A stretch of DNA of 64,000 nt from NCBI GenBank assembly GCA_025352825.1, contig JANXSG010000218.1, forward strand, positions 19,833 to 83,832, written 5' to 3'. The position numbers and the translations under genes are program-made. The notes beneath the pieces are model-generated. The model saw only the letters and a list, made by a program, of their open reading frames with translations, was not told the origin of the DNA and ran no database searches. Positions 33,781 through 42,485 of the stretch are shown in pieces (position 1 is the stretch's first letter; every line of letters begins with the position of its first letter). The stretch is from Chthonomonadaceae bacterium. GTDB lineage: Bacteria > Armatimonadota > Chthonomonadetes > Chthonomonadales > Chthonomonadaceae.

Positions 33781-36334
33781 ACTAATCTGTATGATACTCA
33801 AATATCTACACATACTCATAATCTTGCCAATACTATCATTAATCACCAACCATGTACTTTCTCAGGAAATTGTTGGAGATGTCGGAACCGTAAATTCTGT
33901 GCTCCCCACCTATCAGAAACTCCATCCTGCTGGCAAATCGGTTGGGTTTGGCGGACGTCCAATCGATCTGGTGATGGCTCCGGATGGAAAACATCTCTAC
34001 GTAAAAGATAATCGAGGTGTGGTCGTGATAGACACCATCAGTTGGAAAGTGATTCAGCAAACTACCGTCGCCGGGGGAACGTCATTTCACGGCATTGCAG
34101 TATCATCCGATGGCAAAAAATTGTACGTCACGAATGCAAAAAGCCAGCTCGCTGTCGCGGATATCGACCAAAATGGAACCGTCATCTGGCGAAAACCGAT
34201 CACACTCATTGGCAACGGTGAATCTTTTCCTTGCGGTCTGACACTATTTGATCACGATCAGAAGGCACTTGTATGCCTCTCCCGAAACAACTCACTGGCA
34301 ATAGTCGATCTAACAGTTGGCAAACTGATGAAAGAAATTCCCGTGGGAATTGCACCCTGGTGCGTCGTCCTCTCAAAAGACGAGACGACTGCTTACGTCA
34401 CCAACTGGGGAGGGCGGCATCCTTCACCAGGAGTCAGCACTGCGGACTCTGCGGGATCCGCAGTCCGAGTCGATACTCGCGGAATCGGGAACAGCGGAAC
34501 GCTCTCCATAGTTGATGTCACCACCGGCATGGTTACAGCTGAAATCGATACCGGGCTGCACCCATGCGATCTCAAACTCACTTCGGATGGCAAGCATATT
34601 ATCACCGCCGATGCCAACTCTGATTCTATTTCCATCATCGATGCCGCTTCAAAAAAACGACTCAAATTGATCTCCACACGCCCATTCGTAGACTCGCAGC
34701 ATGGCAGCGCACCTACCGGAATTGCGCTCTCCAAAGACGATAAAACCGCTTATGTCACCTGCGGAGGCAGTAACGCAGTCGCAGTAATATCCCTCTCAGA
34801 TGGAGTCATGAAGGGGCTGATACCAGCTGGCTGGTATCCTGGCTCTCTTACGATCTCAAACGGCAGCCTGTATATCGCGAATGTGAAAGGCCTGGGCTCT
34901 CGCCTGAAAGAATTAATACATCCCGGTAGGAGCGTCTTCAACGCTCTCGGTACAGTGCAGCAGATCGAAATTCCAAACAGTAATCAACTCACCGCTTACA
35001 CTCAGCAAGCTCTCAACGATCTCCGAACCCAACAAGCAAAACTTCACTATTCCAGAAAAAAATCTGAATCAAGACGATTACCTGTTCCAACTGCACCTAA
35101 TGATAAATCAGTATTCGAACACATCATCTACATCATCAAGGAGAATCGAACCTACGATCAGGTTTTCGGTGACATAAAGCAGGGAAATGGCGATCCTACA
35201 CTCTGTACTTTCGGCAGGAAAATTACTCCAAATCACCATGCACTCGCCGAGCAGTTCACACTGCTGGATAACTTCTACTGCAACGGTGTCAACTCAGCCG
35301 ACGGCCACTCCTGGGCTACTGAAGGCGACGTCACCGATCACCTGGAAAAATCGCAGGGTGGGTACACTCGCTCTTACACCTGGGGCGATGACGCCCTTAA
35401 CTACTGTTCCTCCGGCTTCATATGGGATAATGTACTATCTCATGGGCTATCGTTCATCAATTTTGGCGAGATGGACTACACAGGTTCGATTCCTCCAGCG
35501 AAATTTATAGCCTACTATCACGACTACTTTGACGACGTGCATAAAATTCGATACACGCACAATGTTGGTATCGCCAACCTGAAAAAATATACAATGGCGG
35601 ACTATCCCGGATGGAACACAAGCATTCCAGATCAGATAAGAGCCGATATATTTATCCGGTATTTGCACAAATTCGAAAAAAAGAACTCCCTTCCCAATTT
35701 CACTCTACTCTACCTACCAAATGACCACATTGGCGCAGATATCTCCCCGGCAAGCTATCTGGCAGACAACGATCTCGCACTCGGTAAGGTGGTCGAGGGG
35801 ATAACTCACAGCCGTTTCTGGCCGAAAACCTGTGTTTTCGTAGTTGAGGACGATTCACAGGATGGCTGGGATCATGTAGACGGCCACAGATCACTCTGCC
35901 TGGTTATTAGCCCATATACAAAACGCAAATTCGTGGATCATCACTTCTACAACCAGACATCGGTTCTGCACACCATCGGGTTAATACTTGGAATCCCTCC
36001 TATGAACCAGATGGATGCTTCTGCTCCTATAATGACCACCTGCTTCACCAATGAGTTAAGCCTGAAAGCTTATCATCATCTTACGAACACTATTCCAATA
36101 CTCGATGATAAGCACGCCATGAGCAGAATTATGCCAGAAATATGGATGTCCAGCTGTCTGAGTTTCGACCGTCCAGATATGAATATTAATAGATCACTCA
36201 ATGAACTCATCTGGAAATCTGTACATCAAAAGCATATTCCATATCCTCAGACGTTTTCTGGAGCTCACGGAAAAGGCCTGAATAAACTTGGACTTAAACT
36301 AACTTCGAACTCCCGCTTCTCTATTACCAACTGA
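33770..36334 (+). CDS. YncE-type beta-propeller / alkaline-phosphatase-superfamily phosphoesterase
   Basis: About 854 residues. A signal segment (LKYLHILIILPILSLITNHV) precedes a seven-bladed YVTN-type propeller (about 30-400, repeats such as LSKDETTAYVTNWGG and LSKDDKTAYVTCGGS). Then comes a phosphoesterase domain (PF04185-like) with HIIYIIKENRTYDQVFGD, NGVNSADGHSWATEGD and VVEDDSQDGWDHVDGHR, which carry the metal and nucleophile positions. This two-domain architecture is recurrent in soil bacteria; it may hydrolyse phospholipids or phosphoesters outside the cell. The start is ATG 33770 or 33791; earlier codons are repeat-derived. Confidence 0.85.
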   Translation: MRVKLICMILKYLHILIILPILSLITNHVLSQEIVGDVGTVNSVLPTYQKLHPAGKSVGFGGRPIDLVMAPDGKHLYVKDNRGVVVIDTISWKVIQQTTVAGGTSFHGIAVSSDGKKLYVTNAKSQLAVADIDQNGTVIWRKPITLIGNGESFPCGLTLFDHDQKALVCLSRNNSLAIVDLTVGKLMKEIPVGIAPWCVVLSKDETTAYVTNWGGRHPSPGVSTADSAGSAVRVDTRGIGNSGTLSIVDVTTGMVTAEIDTGLHPCDLKLTSDGKHIITADANSDSISIIDAASKKRLKLISTRPFVDSQHGSAPTGIALSKDDKTAYVTCGGSNAVAVISLSDGVMKGLIPAGWYPGSLTISNGSLYIANVKGLGSRLKELIHPGRSVFNALGTVQQIEIPNSNQLTAYTQQALNDLRTQQAKLHYSRKKSESRRLPVPTAPNDKSVFEHIIYIIKENRTYDQVFGDIKQGNGDPTLCTFGRKITPNHHALAEQFTLLDNFYCNGVNSADGHSWATEGDVTDHLEKSQGGYTRSYTWGDDALNYCSSGFIWDNVLSHGLSFINFGEMDYTGSIPPAKFIAYYHDYFDDVHKIRYTHNVGIANLKKYTMADYPGWNTSIPDQIRADIFIRYLHKFEKKNSLPNFTLLYLPNDHIGADISPASYLADNDLALGKVVEGITHSRFWPKTCVFVVEDDSQDGWDHVDGHRSLCLVISPYTKRKFVDHHFYNQTSVLHTIGLILGIPPMNQMDASAPIMTTCFTNELSLKAYHHLTNTIPILDDKHAMSRIMPEIWMSSCLSFDRPDMNINRSLNELIWKSVHQKHIPYPQTFSGAHGKGLNKLGLKLTSNSRFSITN

Positions 36335-36371
36335 GAGCGAGTACTAGATGAACAATTCTTCTCCACTACCC

Positions 36372-36400
36372 TTTACAGCAGGCAGTCAGCATGGTATAAT
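36372..36400 (+). promoter_or_regulatory. Promoter of the tRNA cluster
   Basis: TTTACA (36372-36377), 17-base spacer, TATAAT (36395-36400), 31 bases upstream of tRNA-Glu. Confidence 0.85.
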
Positions 36401-36431
36401 ATGCCTGAAATTGCGGGTTGCTTGCCTGTGA

Positions 36432-36506
36432 GGGGATATCGTCTAGAGGTTAGGACGAGGGATTTTCAGTCCTTAAGCCGGGGTTCGATTCCCCGTATCC
36501 CTACCA
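36432..36506 (+). tRNA. tRNA-Glu (TTC)
   Basis: Cloverleaf with acceptor GGGGATA/TATCCCT (first pair G-U), anticodon stem AGGGA/TCCTT with loop TTTTCAG giving anticodon TTC, T-arm GGTTCGATTCC, and an encoded CCA. Confidence 0.95.
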
Positions 36507-36535
36507 GTATGGCGGGCGCCCTCAGTTTTCTTTGT

Positions 36536-36617
36536 GCCGAGGTGGTGGAATGGCAGACACGTACGCTTGAGGTGCGTATGCTCAAAAGGCTTGCAGGTTC
36601 AACTCCTGTCCTCGGCA
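36536..36617 (+). tRNA. tRNA-Leu (GAG)
   Basis: Acceptor GCCGAGG/CCTCGGC, anticodon stem TACGC/GCGTA with loop TTGAGGT giving anticodon GAG, a short class II variable arm and T-arm GGTTCAACTCC. The 3' CCA is not encoded (A then TTG). Confidence 0.94.
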
Positions 36618-36645
36618 TTGCCCATTTTATTTCAGAATTATTTTT

Positions 36646-36717
36646 GGGCGGTTGGCTCAGTGGTAGAGCACCTCGTTCACACCGAGGGGGTCACTGGTTC
36701 GAATCCAGTACTGCCCA
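36646..36717 (+). tRNA. tRNA-Val (CAC)
   Basis: Acceptor GGGCGGT/ACTGCCC, anticodon stem CCTCG/CGAGG with loop TTCACAC giving anticodon CAC, T-arm GGTTCGAATCC. CCA is not encoded. Confidence 0.94.
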
Positions 36718-36832
36718 TTTCCCCCTCGTATCGCTAGTACCGCTCTCTTCTTCAAGTCGCAGGATGTGCTCTGTTTAATTTAAAATAGACGCGATTCCTT
36801 GAATTCTAAATGTTGTAATCATTTAGGCTCTC

Positions 36833-37126
36833 ATGGTGACTAGATTTATTCCCCCTACAGATTTCGCAAACTGTGATCACAATGTCATAATCGAGGAGAT
36901 TTGAAAGGACATTAATGAGCTTCACCGAGCGAATGAGGCATTTGCTCATGCAATGATACGAGCTGTGGAAAAAGTTGATTCAGTTTTTGAAAAGCAGCCG
37001 CTTAAATTGCAAGTTATTCTTTTCCAGCACGGAATAGGACTTGCAAGTTCTAGTGTATCGCTTGGAATTATACCAGGCCGAGATGAAATAAAAGACGATG
37101 CATCACGGAGCAGCGTAAGAGATTGA
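36833..37126 (+). pseudogene. Small gene interrupted by an in-frame TGA
   Basis: An ATG at 36833 reads MVTRFIPPTDFANCDHNVI, then IEEI and a TGA (36902-36904). The same frame continues without a stop for 73 more codons: KDINELHRANEAFAHAM, then IRAVEKVDSVFEKQPLKL and QVILFQHGIGLASSSVSL, to a TGA at 37124-37126. The helix-like, charged text flows through the stop, suggesting one 96-residue protein broken by a nonsense change. Internal ATG 36953 could start a 57-residue remnant. No family is recognised and no convincing selenocysteine hairpin is seen. It lies in the roughly 700-base region behind the tRNAs, which otherwise has no gene before 37419. Confidence 0.4.
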
Positions 37127-37418
37127 ATAGACTGTTTATACTAACCGAACCACTATTCGTTCCCGAAATGTCGCGTACGTTAACCTGATATGGCGCCTTA
37201 AATTGCAAAGCCTACCACACTTGCGATTAAGCACAGAACTGCCAAAAATTAGCTTCTTCGTTCCTTTGTGTTATATCCTGCGCTCTTTAATCGCCAATCT
37301 GAAACAGGTTAAAATGAATTGAATGTTCCTTTTGAAGTAAGGTCAACCTGAGCCGTATGACTTACTTCTAAAACAGAGGAATATATATTCAGACAATTTA
37401 AATATTTACGGAGTGAAT

Positions 37419-37889
37419 ATGATCTGTTTTGTTCCAATGGATGATGCTGACTATAAAATCTTTACCGATAATGCGGTCAAGGAGTATGCCGAAGAGAAAG
37501 CACTTGCAGGCCATTGGCATCCAGAAGAATCGCTGCGTCTATCCACTGAAACTTACTTAAAACTTTTGCCGCAAGGCTGCCGCACCCCGGATAACTACCT
37601 TATGCGGGTTGTGGATGTTGATTCATCCACAACCGTGGGTGTTATCTGGTATCACCATCAGAAGCGGGGGATGCACTCATCTCTTTGGATTTATGATATT
37701 GCTATCTACACAGAATATCGAAGAAGAGGCTACGGCGAGCAAGCCATGAAGATGCTGGAAGTAAAAGCGGTTGAAATGGGAGCAAATAAAATAGAGCTGC
37801 ATGTGTTTGCGCACAATCCAGGCGCACTTTCACTCTATAAGAAACAAGGCTACGTTGTCACTAGTCTGAATTTGCAGAAAGTGATATAA
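37419..37889 (+). CDS. GNAT family N-acetyltransferase
   Basis: 156 residues from the ATG at 37419, which has GGAG five bases upstream (the GTG at 37413 overlaps that site). The acetyl-CoA-binding core is IYDIAIYTEYRRRGYGEQAM, with the R/Q-x-x-G-x-G/A loop as RRRGYG, followed by IELHVFAHNPGALSLYKKQGY, the usual end of the GNAT fold. The acceptor substrate is unknown. It is a single gene with no operon partners. Confidence 0.88.
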   Translation: MICFVPMDDADYKIFTDNAVKEYAEEKALAGHWHPEESLRLSTETYLKLLPQGCRTPDNYLMRVVDVDSSTTVGVIWYHHQKRGMHSSLWIYDIAIYTEYRRRGYGEQAMKMLEVKAVEMGANKIELHVFAHNPGALSLYKKQGYVVTSLNLQKVI

Positions 37890-37933
37890 TAACACTACCA
37901 AAAATACCGATCCTTGCAAAGCAGCATGTAGTG

Positions 37934-37966
37934 AAAAAAAGGTTGTATTCCTGTTGGAATACAACC
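37934..37966 (-). terminator. Intrinsic terminator of the candidate small RNA
   Basis: GGTTGTATTCC-(4-base loop)-GGAATACAACC is perfect over 11 pairs, followed on the minus strand by TTTTTTT (37940-37934). On the plus strand no T-run follows, so it does not end the GNAT transcript efficiently. Confidence 0.85.
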
Positions 37967-38095
37967 CTCTAATCATCAATAGAAGTGACGATAGGCGGAA
38001 CACAGCGAGACTTGGTCCGGAACCCTCATCCTTAACGCCATACCCAGCAGCACGTCACTTAATTTAAGGATACGATTGTAACGCTCTCCTCGTTG
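37934..38095 (-). ncRNA. Candidate structured small RNA with pseudoknot and terminator (orphan)
   Basis: On the minus strand, an 8-bp closing stem pairs AAGTGACG (38060-38053) with CGTCACTT (37990-37983). A second 8-bp pairing joins ATCCTTAA (38071-38064), 5' of that stem, to TTAAGGAT (38035-38028) inside its loop, giving an H-type pseudoknot. The loop holds GAGGGTTCCGGACC and similar GC-rich text. An 11-bp terminator hairpin with seven Ts follows (37966-37934). No minus-strand gene is downstream, so it looks like a free-standing RNA of about 160 bases. An AT-rich TATATATAAC box near 38095-38104 may be its -10; no clear -35. It does not match 6S, SRP, tmRNA or RNase P patterns that I know. 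Confidence 0.5.
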
Positions 38096-38255
38096 TTATA
38101 TATAGCAATATCTATGCCAACTGTTCCCTGAATATGTAATTACACCAGTTTTTTTTGAAATTTCTAAAATTAATTGTAAATTAGCTTTTAAAACTGTAAA
38201 TATTAATAATCCACGAGACTATGATTTGTAAAATTTACTTAAGGAGTTTGTTGAT

Positions 38256-39215
38256 ATGCCGCAGATTGATATGCCCTTGGAAAAATTACTAGAGTATCAG
38301 GGTCGAAACCCGATACCAGATGACTTTGACAATTACTGGGATAGGGCGCTGCAAGAGATGAATTCCATTGATCCACAAGTTGAGTTGGTTCCGCATATTC
38401 TTAAGACCAGCTTTGCTGAATGTTTCCATCTATATTTTACTGGTATGGGAGGTGCTCGTGTACATGCGAAATATATTCGTCCAAAAGCCTCGACAGGTAA
38501 ACACCCCGCAATTCTTAAATTCCATGGCTATTCTGGAAACAGTGGAGACTGGGCGGATAAATTTGGCTATGTGGCACAAGGATTTAGTGTAGCGGCGCTA
38601 GATTGCAGAGGTCAGGGCGGACTTTCGAATGATGCTGGAGGAAGCTACGGGAACACTCACCACGGCCATATCATACGAGGGCTTTCCGATAGCCCTGATA
38701 AACTGCTATTCCGACAGATATATCTTGATACAGCACAGCTTGCAAAGATTGTCATGAGTTTGCCAGAAGTCGACGAAGATAGAGTAGTGGCGGCGGGAGG
38801 TTCGCAGGGTGGTGGACTAACTCTGGCTTGCGCCGCGCTCGAACCCAGGATTAGGAAGGCCGCCCCAGAATTTCCTTTTCTATGTGATTATCAGAGAGTT
38901 TGGGAGATGGATCTGGCTCTGCACGCATATGATGAACTGCGCACCTATTTTCGTATGTTCGACCCTCTGCATCAAAGAGAGTCAGAGATTTTTACAAAGC
39001 TTGGATATATCGATAATCAGCATCTCGCACCCAGAATACAGGCTGAAATTCTAATGGCAGTGGGGCTGATGGATACCGTTTGTCCGCCATCAAGCCAGTT
39101 CGCAGCATATAATAAAATATCGAGTAAAAAGGATCTTGTAATATATCCTGATTTTGGACACGAGGGACTGCCTGGAATAAATGATCGTGTCTTCGAATTT
39201 CTCACTGATATATAG
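38256..39215 (+). CDS. Acetylxylan esterase / cephalosporin-C deacetylase family (CE7)
   Basis: 319 residues of the CE7 alpha/beta-hydrolase family. DFDNYWDRALQEMN near the N-terminus, HAKYIRPKAS, the CE7 block RGQGG and GGSQGGGLTLACAALEPR with the nucleophile Ser are visible. The catalytic Asp is in VGLMDTVCPPSSQF and the His in YPDFGHEGLPG. Such enzymes deacetylate xylo-oligosaccharides inside the cell; no signal peptide is present. AAGGAG lies ahead of the ATG at 38256. It is a lone gene, convergent with copA. Confidence 0.93.
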   Translation: MPQIDMPLEKLLEYQGRNPIPDDFDNYWDRALQEMNSIDPQVELVPHILKTSFAECFHLYFTGMGGARVHAKYIRPKASTGKHPAILKFHGYSGNSGDWADKFGYVAQGFSVAALDCRGQGGLSNDAGGSYGNTHHGHIIRGLSDSPDKLLFRQIYLDTAQLAKIVMSLPEVDEDRVVAAGGSQGGGLTLACAALEPRIRKAAPEFPFLCDYQRVWEMDLALHAYDELRTYFRMFDPLHQRESEIFTKLGYIDNQHLAPRIQAEILMAVGLMDTVCPPSSQFAAYNKISSKKDLVIYPDFGHEGLPGINDRVFEFLTDI

Positions 39216-39310
39216 TAAATCTGAGTATACCATCGATACTCTAAGCGACTGAATAATCAAGTCAAAACATCCAAATGAATTCATGGATGCTGAGGGTGGA
39301 TGATATTCAC

Positions 39311-41575
39311 CTATATCTTTACACTCTTCAAGCGTAGACTGTTCGTTACTACGGAAACACTGGACAAAGCCATCGCTGCACTGGCAATCATCGGTGAGAG
39401 TAGTATATGATAGACGGGATAAAGCACTCCAGCCGCTACAGGTATTCCGATGACATTATATATAAATGCAAAAAAGAGATTCTGCTTGATTGTGCTCATC
39501 GTTGCACGTGATAATTTTATAGCTGAGGCTACACCGCGTAGATCGCCTCTGATTAAAGTAATATCTGAAGCTTCCATGGCAATATCTGTTCCAGTTCCAA
39601 TGGAGATCCCGATATCAGCCTGTGCTAATGCAGGAGAGTCGTTGATACCATCACCAACCATTGCCACTATTTTCCCTTTAGTCTGTAATCCTCGCACGGT
39701 GTCGAGTTTCTGCTCCGGAAGTACTTCGGCAATTACATGTCTAATCCCAGCCTGCTTCGCAATTGTGTCAGCCGTTGATCTGCTATCGCCTGTGAGCATA
39801 ATCACATCGATATCCATCTTAATTAATTCACTTATTGCTTCTGTCGAATGATCTTTAATCGTATCAGAAACTGCCAGAATGCCAGCAGCTATGTTATCCA
39901 CCGCAACAAGAATTAGTGACTTAGCGGAATTATTGAATTTTTCCATGTTCATATCAAAAGGGTCAGTCGCAATATTTCGATCGATCATAAATGTTCTATT
40001 ACCAATCAGTACTGACTTACCATCGATCATCGCCTCCACACCTTTTCCGCTATAAGACTGAAAAGAAGCAGGTTCAGATAAAATTAAGCTGAGGGATCGT
40101 GCAGTAGATACAATCGTTTCAGCAAGCGGATGTTCAGAGAATCGCTCTGCAGAAGCTGCTAACTGGAGTAAGGTGTTTTGGTTCCAAAATCCGAAAGTAA
40201 TACAGTCGGTCAGTTCTGGTTTACCATTTGTGATCGTACCTGTTTTATCGAGGACTACCGTGGTGATTCGATGTGCTTTTTCCAGACTTTCACCACCTTT
40301 AATGAGGATACCGCTGGCAGCGCCTTTTCCCGATCCCACGATTATTGCTGTGGGAGTTGCCAGCCCTAGTGCACAGGGGCACGCGATGATCAATACCGAT
40401 ACAAATGCAGTCAATGCCTCCTGAAGTCTAAGATCAGAAGACGAGAGAAGCATCCACGCAAAAAATGTGATAATGGCAATCACCAGCACGATTGGAACGA
40501 ATATTCCACTCACAATATCTGCCACTCGCTGAATAGGAGCCTTGCTGCCTTGGGCACTTTGAACCAGTCGAATAATCTGACGTAGAGCCGTATCAGCACC
40601 CACTTTTGTAGCGCTGAACTGGAAAGCTCCTGTTTTATTCATAGTAGCGCCAAAAACTTCATCCCCAGGCTTTTTCAATACCGGTAAACTTTCGCCGGTC
40701 AGCATCGATTCATCCACCGAACTTTCACCTGAAATGACTTTGCCATCCACAGGAATTTTCTCTCCCGGCCGCACAATAACAGTATCTTCATAGATAACGC
40801 TTTCAATCGGTACATCCTGTTCCACTCCATGACGCAGCACTCGTGCCGTTCGTGCCTGCAAAGTCATCAAGCTTCTAATGGCATCGCCTGTTTGCGCTCT
40901 TGCTCGCGCTTCCAGCAGTTTTCCCAGCAGTAGGAGAATGATGATCGCTGTAGCAGCTTCGAAATATACAGGAGTCATCTTCTGTTCACTGTGTGAATGG
41001 ATGAGATTTGGAAATATAGTGGCAAACAGACTATAGATGTATGCAGATCCGGTTCCGAGGGCTATGAGAGTGTTCATATCCGCAGCACGATGTTTTAGAG
41101 AATTCCAGGCTCCAGAGTAGAAATGTCGGCCAGAATAAAAGAGTATGGGAGTGGTCAAAAGCATTTGAACCCAACCACTCCATTTAGCATGGATGTGCAG
41201 CATCCCTAAGACAACTACGGGTGTTCCCAGTACCAATCCAACAAGAAGTTTACTTTTGAGGACTCGTTTTTCTGTTTCCCGTTCCTTCTGTTCCCAATCC
41301 ATACGGTTTTCAGGAGTCTCGGCTTGAGCTGTTTCATGAACGTCGTACCCAGAATCTCTGACTACATCTATCAACTTGCCCTTATCAGTAAGTGTTGGGT
41401 CGAATATGATAGCAGCATCGTTGGTAGCAAAGTTGACATTTGCGGACGAAACCCCCTCGGATCTCTTCAGGTTTTTTTCAATTCTGGTAGCGCAAGCAGC
41501 ACAAAACATACCTTTTATAGGCATAGTAATACTACTTATATTAGATCCCTGTATCACATCTTTTACATCCGACAT
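39311..41575 (-). CDS. copA: Copper-exporting P1B-type ATPase
   Basis: About 754 residues. One N-terminal heavy-metal domain with [11 protein letters not shown], then eight membrane helices with the transport motif [11 protein letters not shown], actuator TGES, the phosphorylation loop DKTGTITNG, the SEHPLAE signature of P1B pumps, and the hinge [14 protein letters not shown]. It exports Cu+ from the cytoplasm. It ends the csoR-copZ-copA operon. The start is uncertain: ATG 41575 has GAGG upstream, while an in-frame TTG at 41596 overlaps the copZ stop by two bases (TTGA). Confidence 0.95.
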   Translation of the reverse strand: MSDVKDVIQGSNISSITMPIKGMFCAACATRIEKNLKRSEGVSSANVNFATNDAAIIFDPTLTDKGKLIDVVRDSGYDVHETAQAETPENRMDWEQKERETEKRVLKSKLLVGLVLGTPVVVLGMLHIHAKWSGWVQMLLTTPILFYSGRHFYSGAWNSLKHRAADMNTLIALGTGSAYIYSLFATIFPNLIHSHSEQKMTPVYFEAATAIIILLLLGKLLEARARAQTGDAIRSLMTLQARTARVLRHGVEQDVPIESVIYEDTVIVRPGEKIPVDGKVISGESSVDESMLTGESLPVLKKPGDEVFGATMNKTGAFQFSATKVGADTALRQIIRLVQSAQGSKAPIQRVADIVSGIFVPIVLVIAIITFFAWMLLSSSDLRLQEALTAFVSVLIIACPCALGLATPTAIIVGSGKGAASGILIKGGESLEKAHRITTVVLDKTGTITNGKPELTDCITFGFWNQNTLLQLAASAERFSEHPLAETIVSTARSLSLILSEPASFQSYSGKGVEAMIDGKSVLIGNRTFMIDRNIATDPFDMNMEKFNNSAKSLILVAVDNIAAGILAVSDTIKDHSTEAISELIKMDIDVIMLTGDSRSTADTIAKQAGIRHVIAEVLPEQKLDTVRGLQTKGKIVAMVGDGINDSPALAQADIGISIGTGTDIAMEASDITLIRGDLRGVASAIKLSRATMSTIKQNLFFAFIYNVIGIPVAAGVLYPVYHILLSPMIASAAMALSSVSVVTNSLRLKSVKI

Positions 41576-41592
41576 GCAGCCTCGATGATCTC

Positions 41593-41799
41593 TCAATTAT
41601 TAGTGGAAAACCCAGCTTTGTCCAGTGCTTTTATAATCTCAGGTATGCTCGTCGACTGTTCATGGTCAATCGAAATACCTTTTTTTTCAATATCAACTGA
41701 GACGTCGGTTATACCGGGAAATGTTCCTATCGCTTTCTTTATCGCGTTTGCGCAGCCTTCGCACTCAATGTCTGGCGATACAAGCTTGGTTGTCATCAT
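41593..41799 (-). CDS. copZ: CopZ-like copper chaperone (HMA domain)
   Basis: 68 residues forming a single ferredoxin-like HMA domain. The Cu+-binding loop reads [13 protein letters not shown], a CxxC in which the usual preceding Met is replaced (IEC rather than MxC). It hands Cu+ to CopA and regulates CsoR in related systems. The start at 41799 has AAGGAG seven bases upstream; codons 41802 and 41796 are also possible. It lies 12 bases behind csoR. Confidence 0.9.
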   Translation of the reverse strand: MMTTKLVSPDIECEGCANAIKKAIGTFPGITDVSVDIEKKGISIDHEQSTSIPEIIKALDKAGFSTNN

Positions 41800-41814
41800 C
41801 ACTGATCTCCTTCA

Positions 41815-42105
41815 CTATTTTAAAAACCTTGAAATAACATTACGCAGCTCTTTGGCCAATTGTTCCTGTGTCATTGGTTTCGCACACTCATGTTCTGATT
41901 CAGTTCCATGTCCGATAACACACGTTTCGATATGGCTGCTGAGCAGTTCAAGCCCCAGCGCATCAAGAGCAGAACGCATAGCGGAAATTTGATTCAGAAT
42001 ATCGACGCAGTAACGATCCTCTTCAATCATGCGTTGTACACCGGTCAACTGTCCAGCGATCCTATTTGCTCTTGAAACGATTTTCTTTCGATTGCTCTGC
42101 GTCAT
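41815..42105 (-). CDS. csoR: CsoR family copper-sensing repressor
   Basis: 96 residues of the four-helix CsoR/RcnR fold (DUF156). N-terminal RANRIAGQLTGVQRMIEEDRYCVDIL places the first ligand Cys, and SHIETCVIGH supplies His and the second Cys in the H-x3-C spacing, giving the C-H-C Cu(I) site of CsoR. It represses its own operon when copper is low. GAGGGAATC precedes the ATG at 42105. The operator is visible directly upstream. Confidence 0.94.
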   Translation of the reverse strand: MTQSNRKKIVSRANRIAGQLTGVQRMIEEDRYCVDILNQISAMRSALDALGLELLSSHIETCVIGHGTESEHECAKPMTQEQLAKELRNVISRFLK

Positions 42106-42126
42106 GATTCCCTCAAAGATATTCCT

Positions 42127-42159
42127 TACATAATATACCCTACGGGGGTATATTATGTA
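42127..42159. promoter_or_regulatory. CsoR operator, 33-bp inverted repeat over the copper-operon promoter
   Basis: TACATAATATACCC-TACGG-GGGTATATTATGTA has perfect 14-bp arms around a 5-base centre, with the C-rich/G-rich core expected of CsoR sites. It overlaps the likely minus-strand promoter (TTTACA with an 18-base spacer to TATATT), so CsoR binding would block RNA polymerase. Confidence 0.9.
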
Positions 42160-42167
42160 AAGTGTAA

Positions 42168-42202
42168 AAAATCACCCTTCGATGATCATCAAAGGGCGAT
42201 TT
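42168..42202 (-). terminator. Intrinsic terminator after the lipoprotein gene
   Basis: Minus strand: AAATCGCCCTT ... AAGGGTGATTT stem followed by TTTTACAC. It separates the prepilin-like/lipoprotein unit from the copper operon promoter. Confidence 0.7.
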
Positions 42203-42239
42203 ATATAGTGCAATTTATTAAGGATGTCGATTAATTGTC

Positions 42240-42485
42240 TTATGGGGAACCAGCAGCAGTTCTGCCTTTCGGGCCCACCATAGGGCCGCCGCGAGCACGA
42301 ATTGCAGGGTCTCGTGGCGAGCCTTTGAGACTAGGATCGATCTCTCCAGACTGATTAACGGCATCATTGTTGGAACTATGTGCAGAATGACACCCCGCCA
42401 TAAAGAACACTGTCGTACTTACAATTCCGAAAAGAACTGCAAACTTATGGTGAGTATTGATTTTATGAATGTTTACCACTGCCAT
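42240..42485 (-). CDS. Small lipoprotein, unknown function
   Basis: 81 residues with a type II signal peptide: basic/polar head, hydrophobic core ([18 protein letters not shown]) and lipobox FMAGC. The mature part is short, polar and Gly/Pro-rich, with no family that I recognise. It overlaps the 3' end of the prepilin-like gene by 13 bases, so the pair is co-translated. A GTG at 42479 could be the true start as it has better spacing to GGAAG. Similar small Gly/Pro-rich lipoproteins often follow H-x9-DG proteins in Planctomycetes, from memory. Confidence 0.65.
   Translation of the reverse strand: MAVVNIHKINTHHKFAVLFGIVSTTVFFMAGCHSAHSSNNDAVNQSGEIDPSLKGSPRDPAIRARGGPMVGPKGRTAAGSP

Noticed and set aside
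36833..37126. Selenoprotein gene
   Set aside because: The in-frame TGA has no convincing bacterial SECIS hairpin directly after it and no redox motif around the position, so a nonsense-broken gene is simpler.
37983..38060. 4.5S/SRP RNA because of GGTCCGGAA on the plus strand
   Set aside because: The full SRP apical motif (GGTCCGGAAGGAAGCAGC) is not present, and terminator polarity points to the minus strand.
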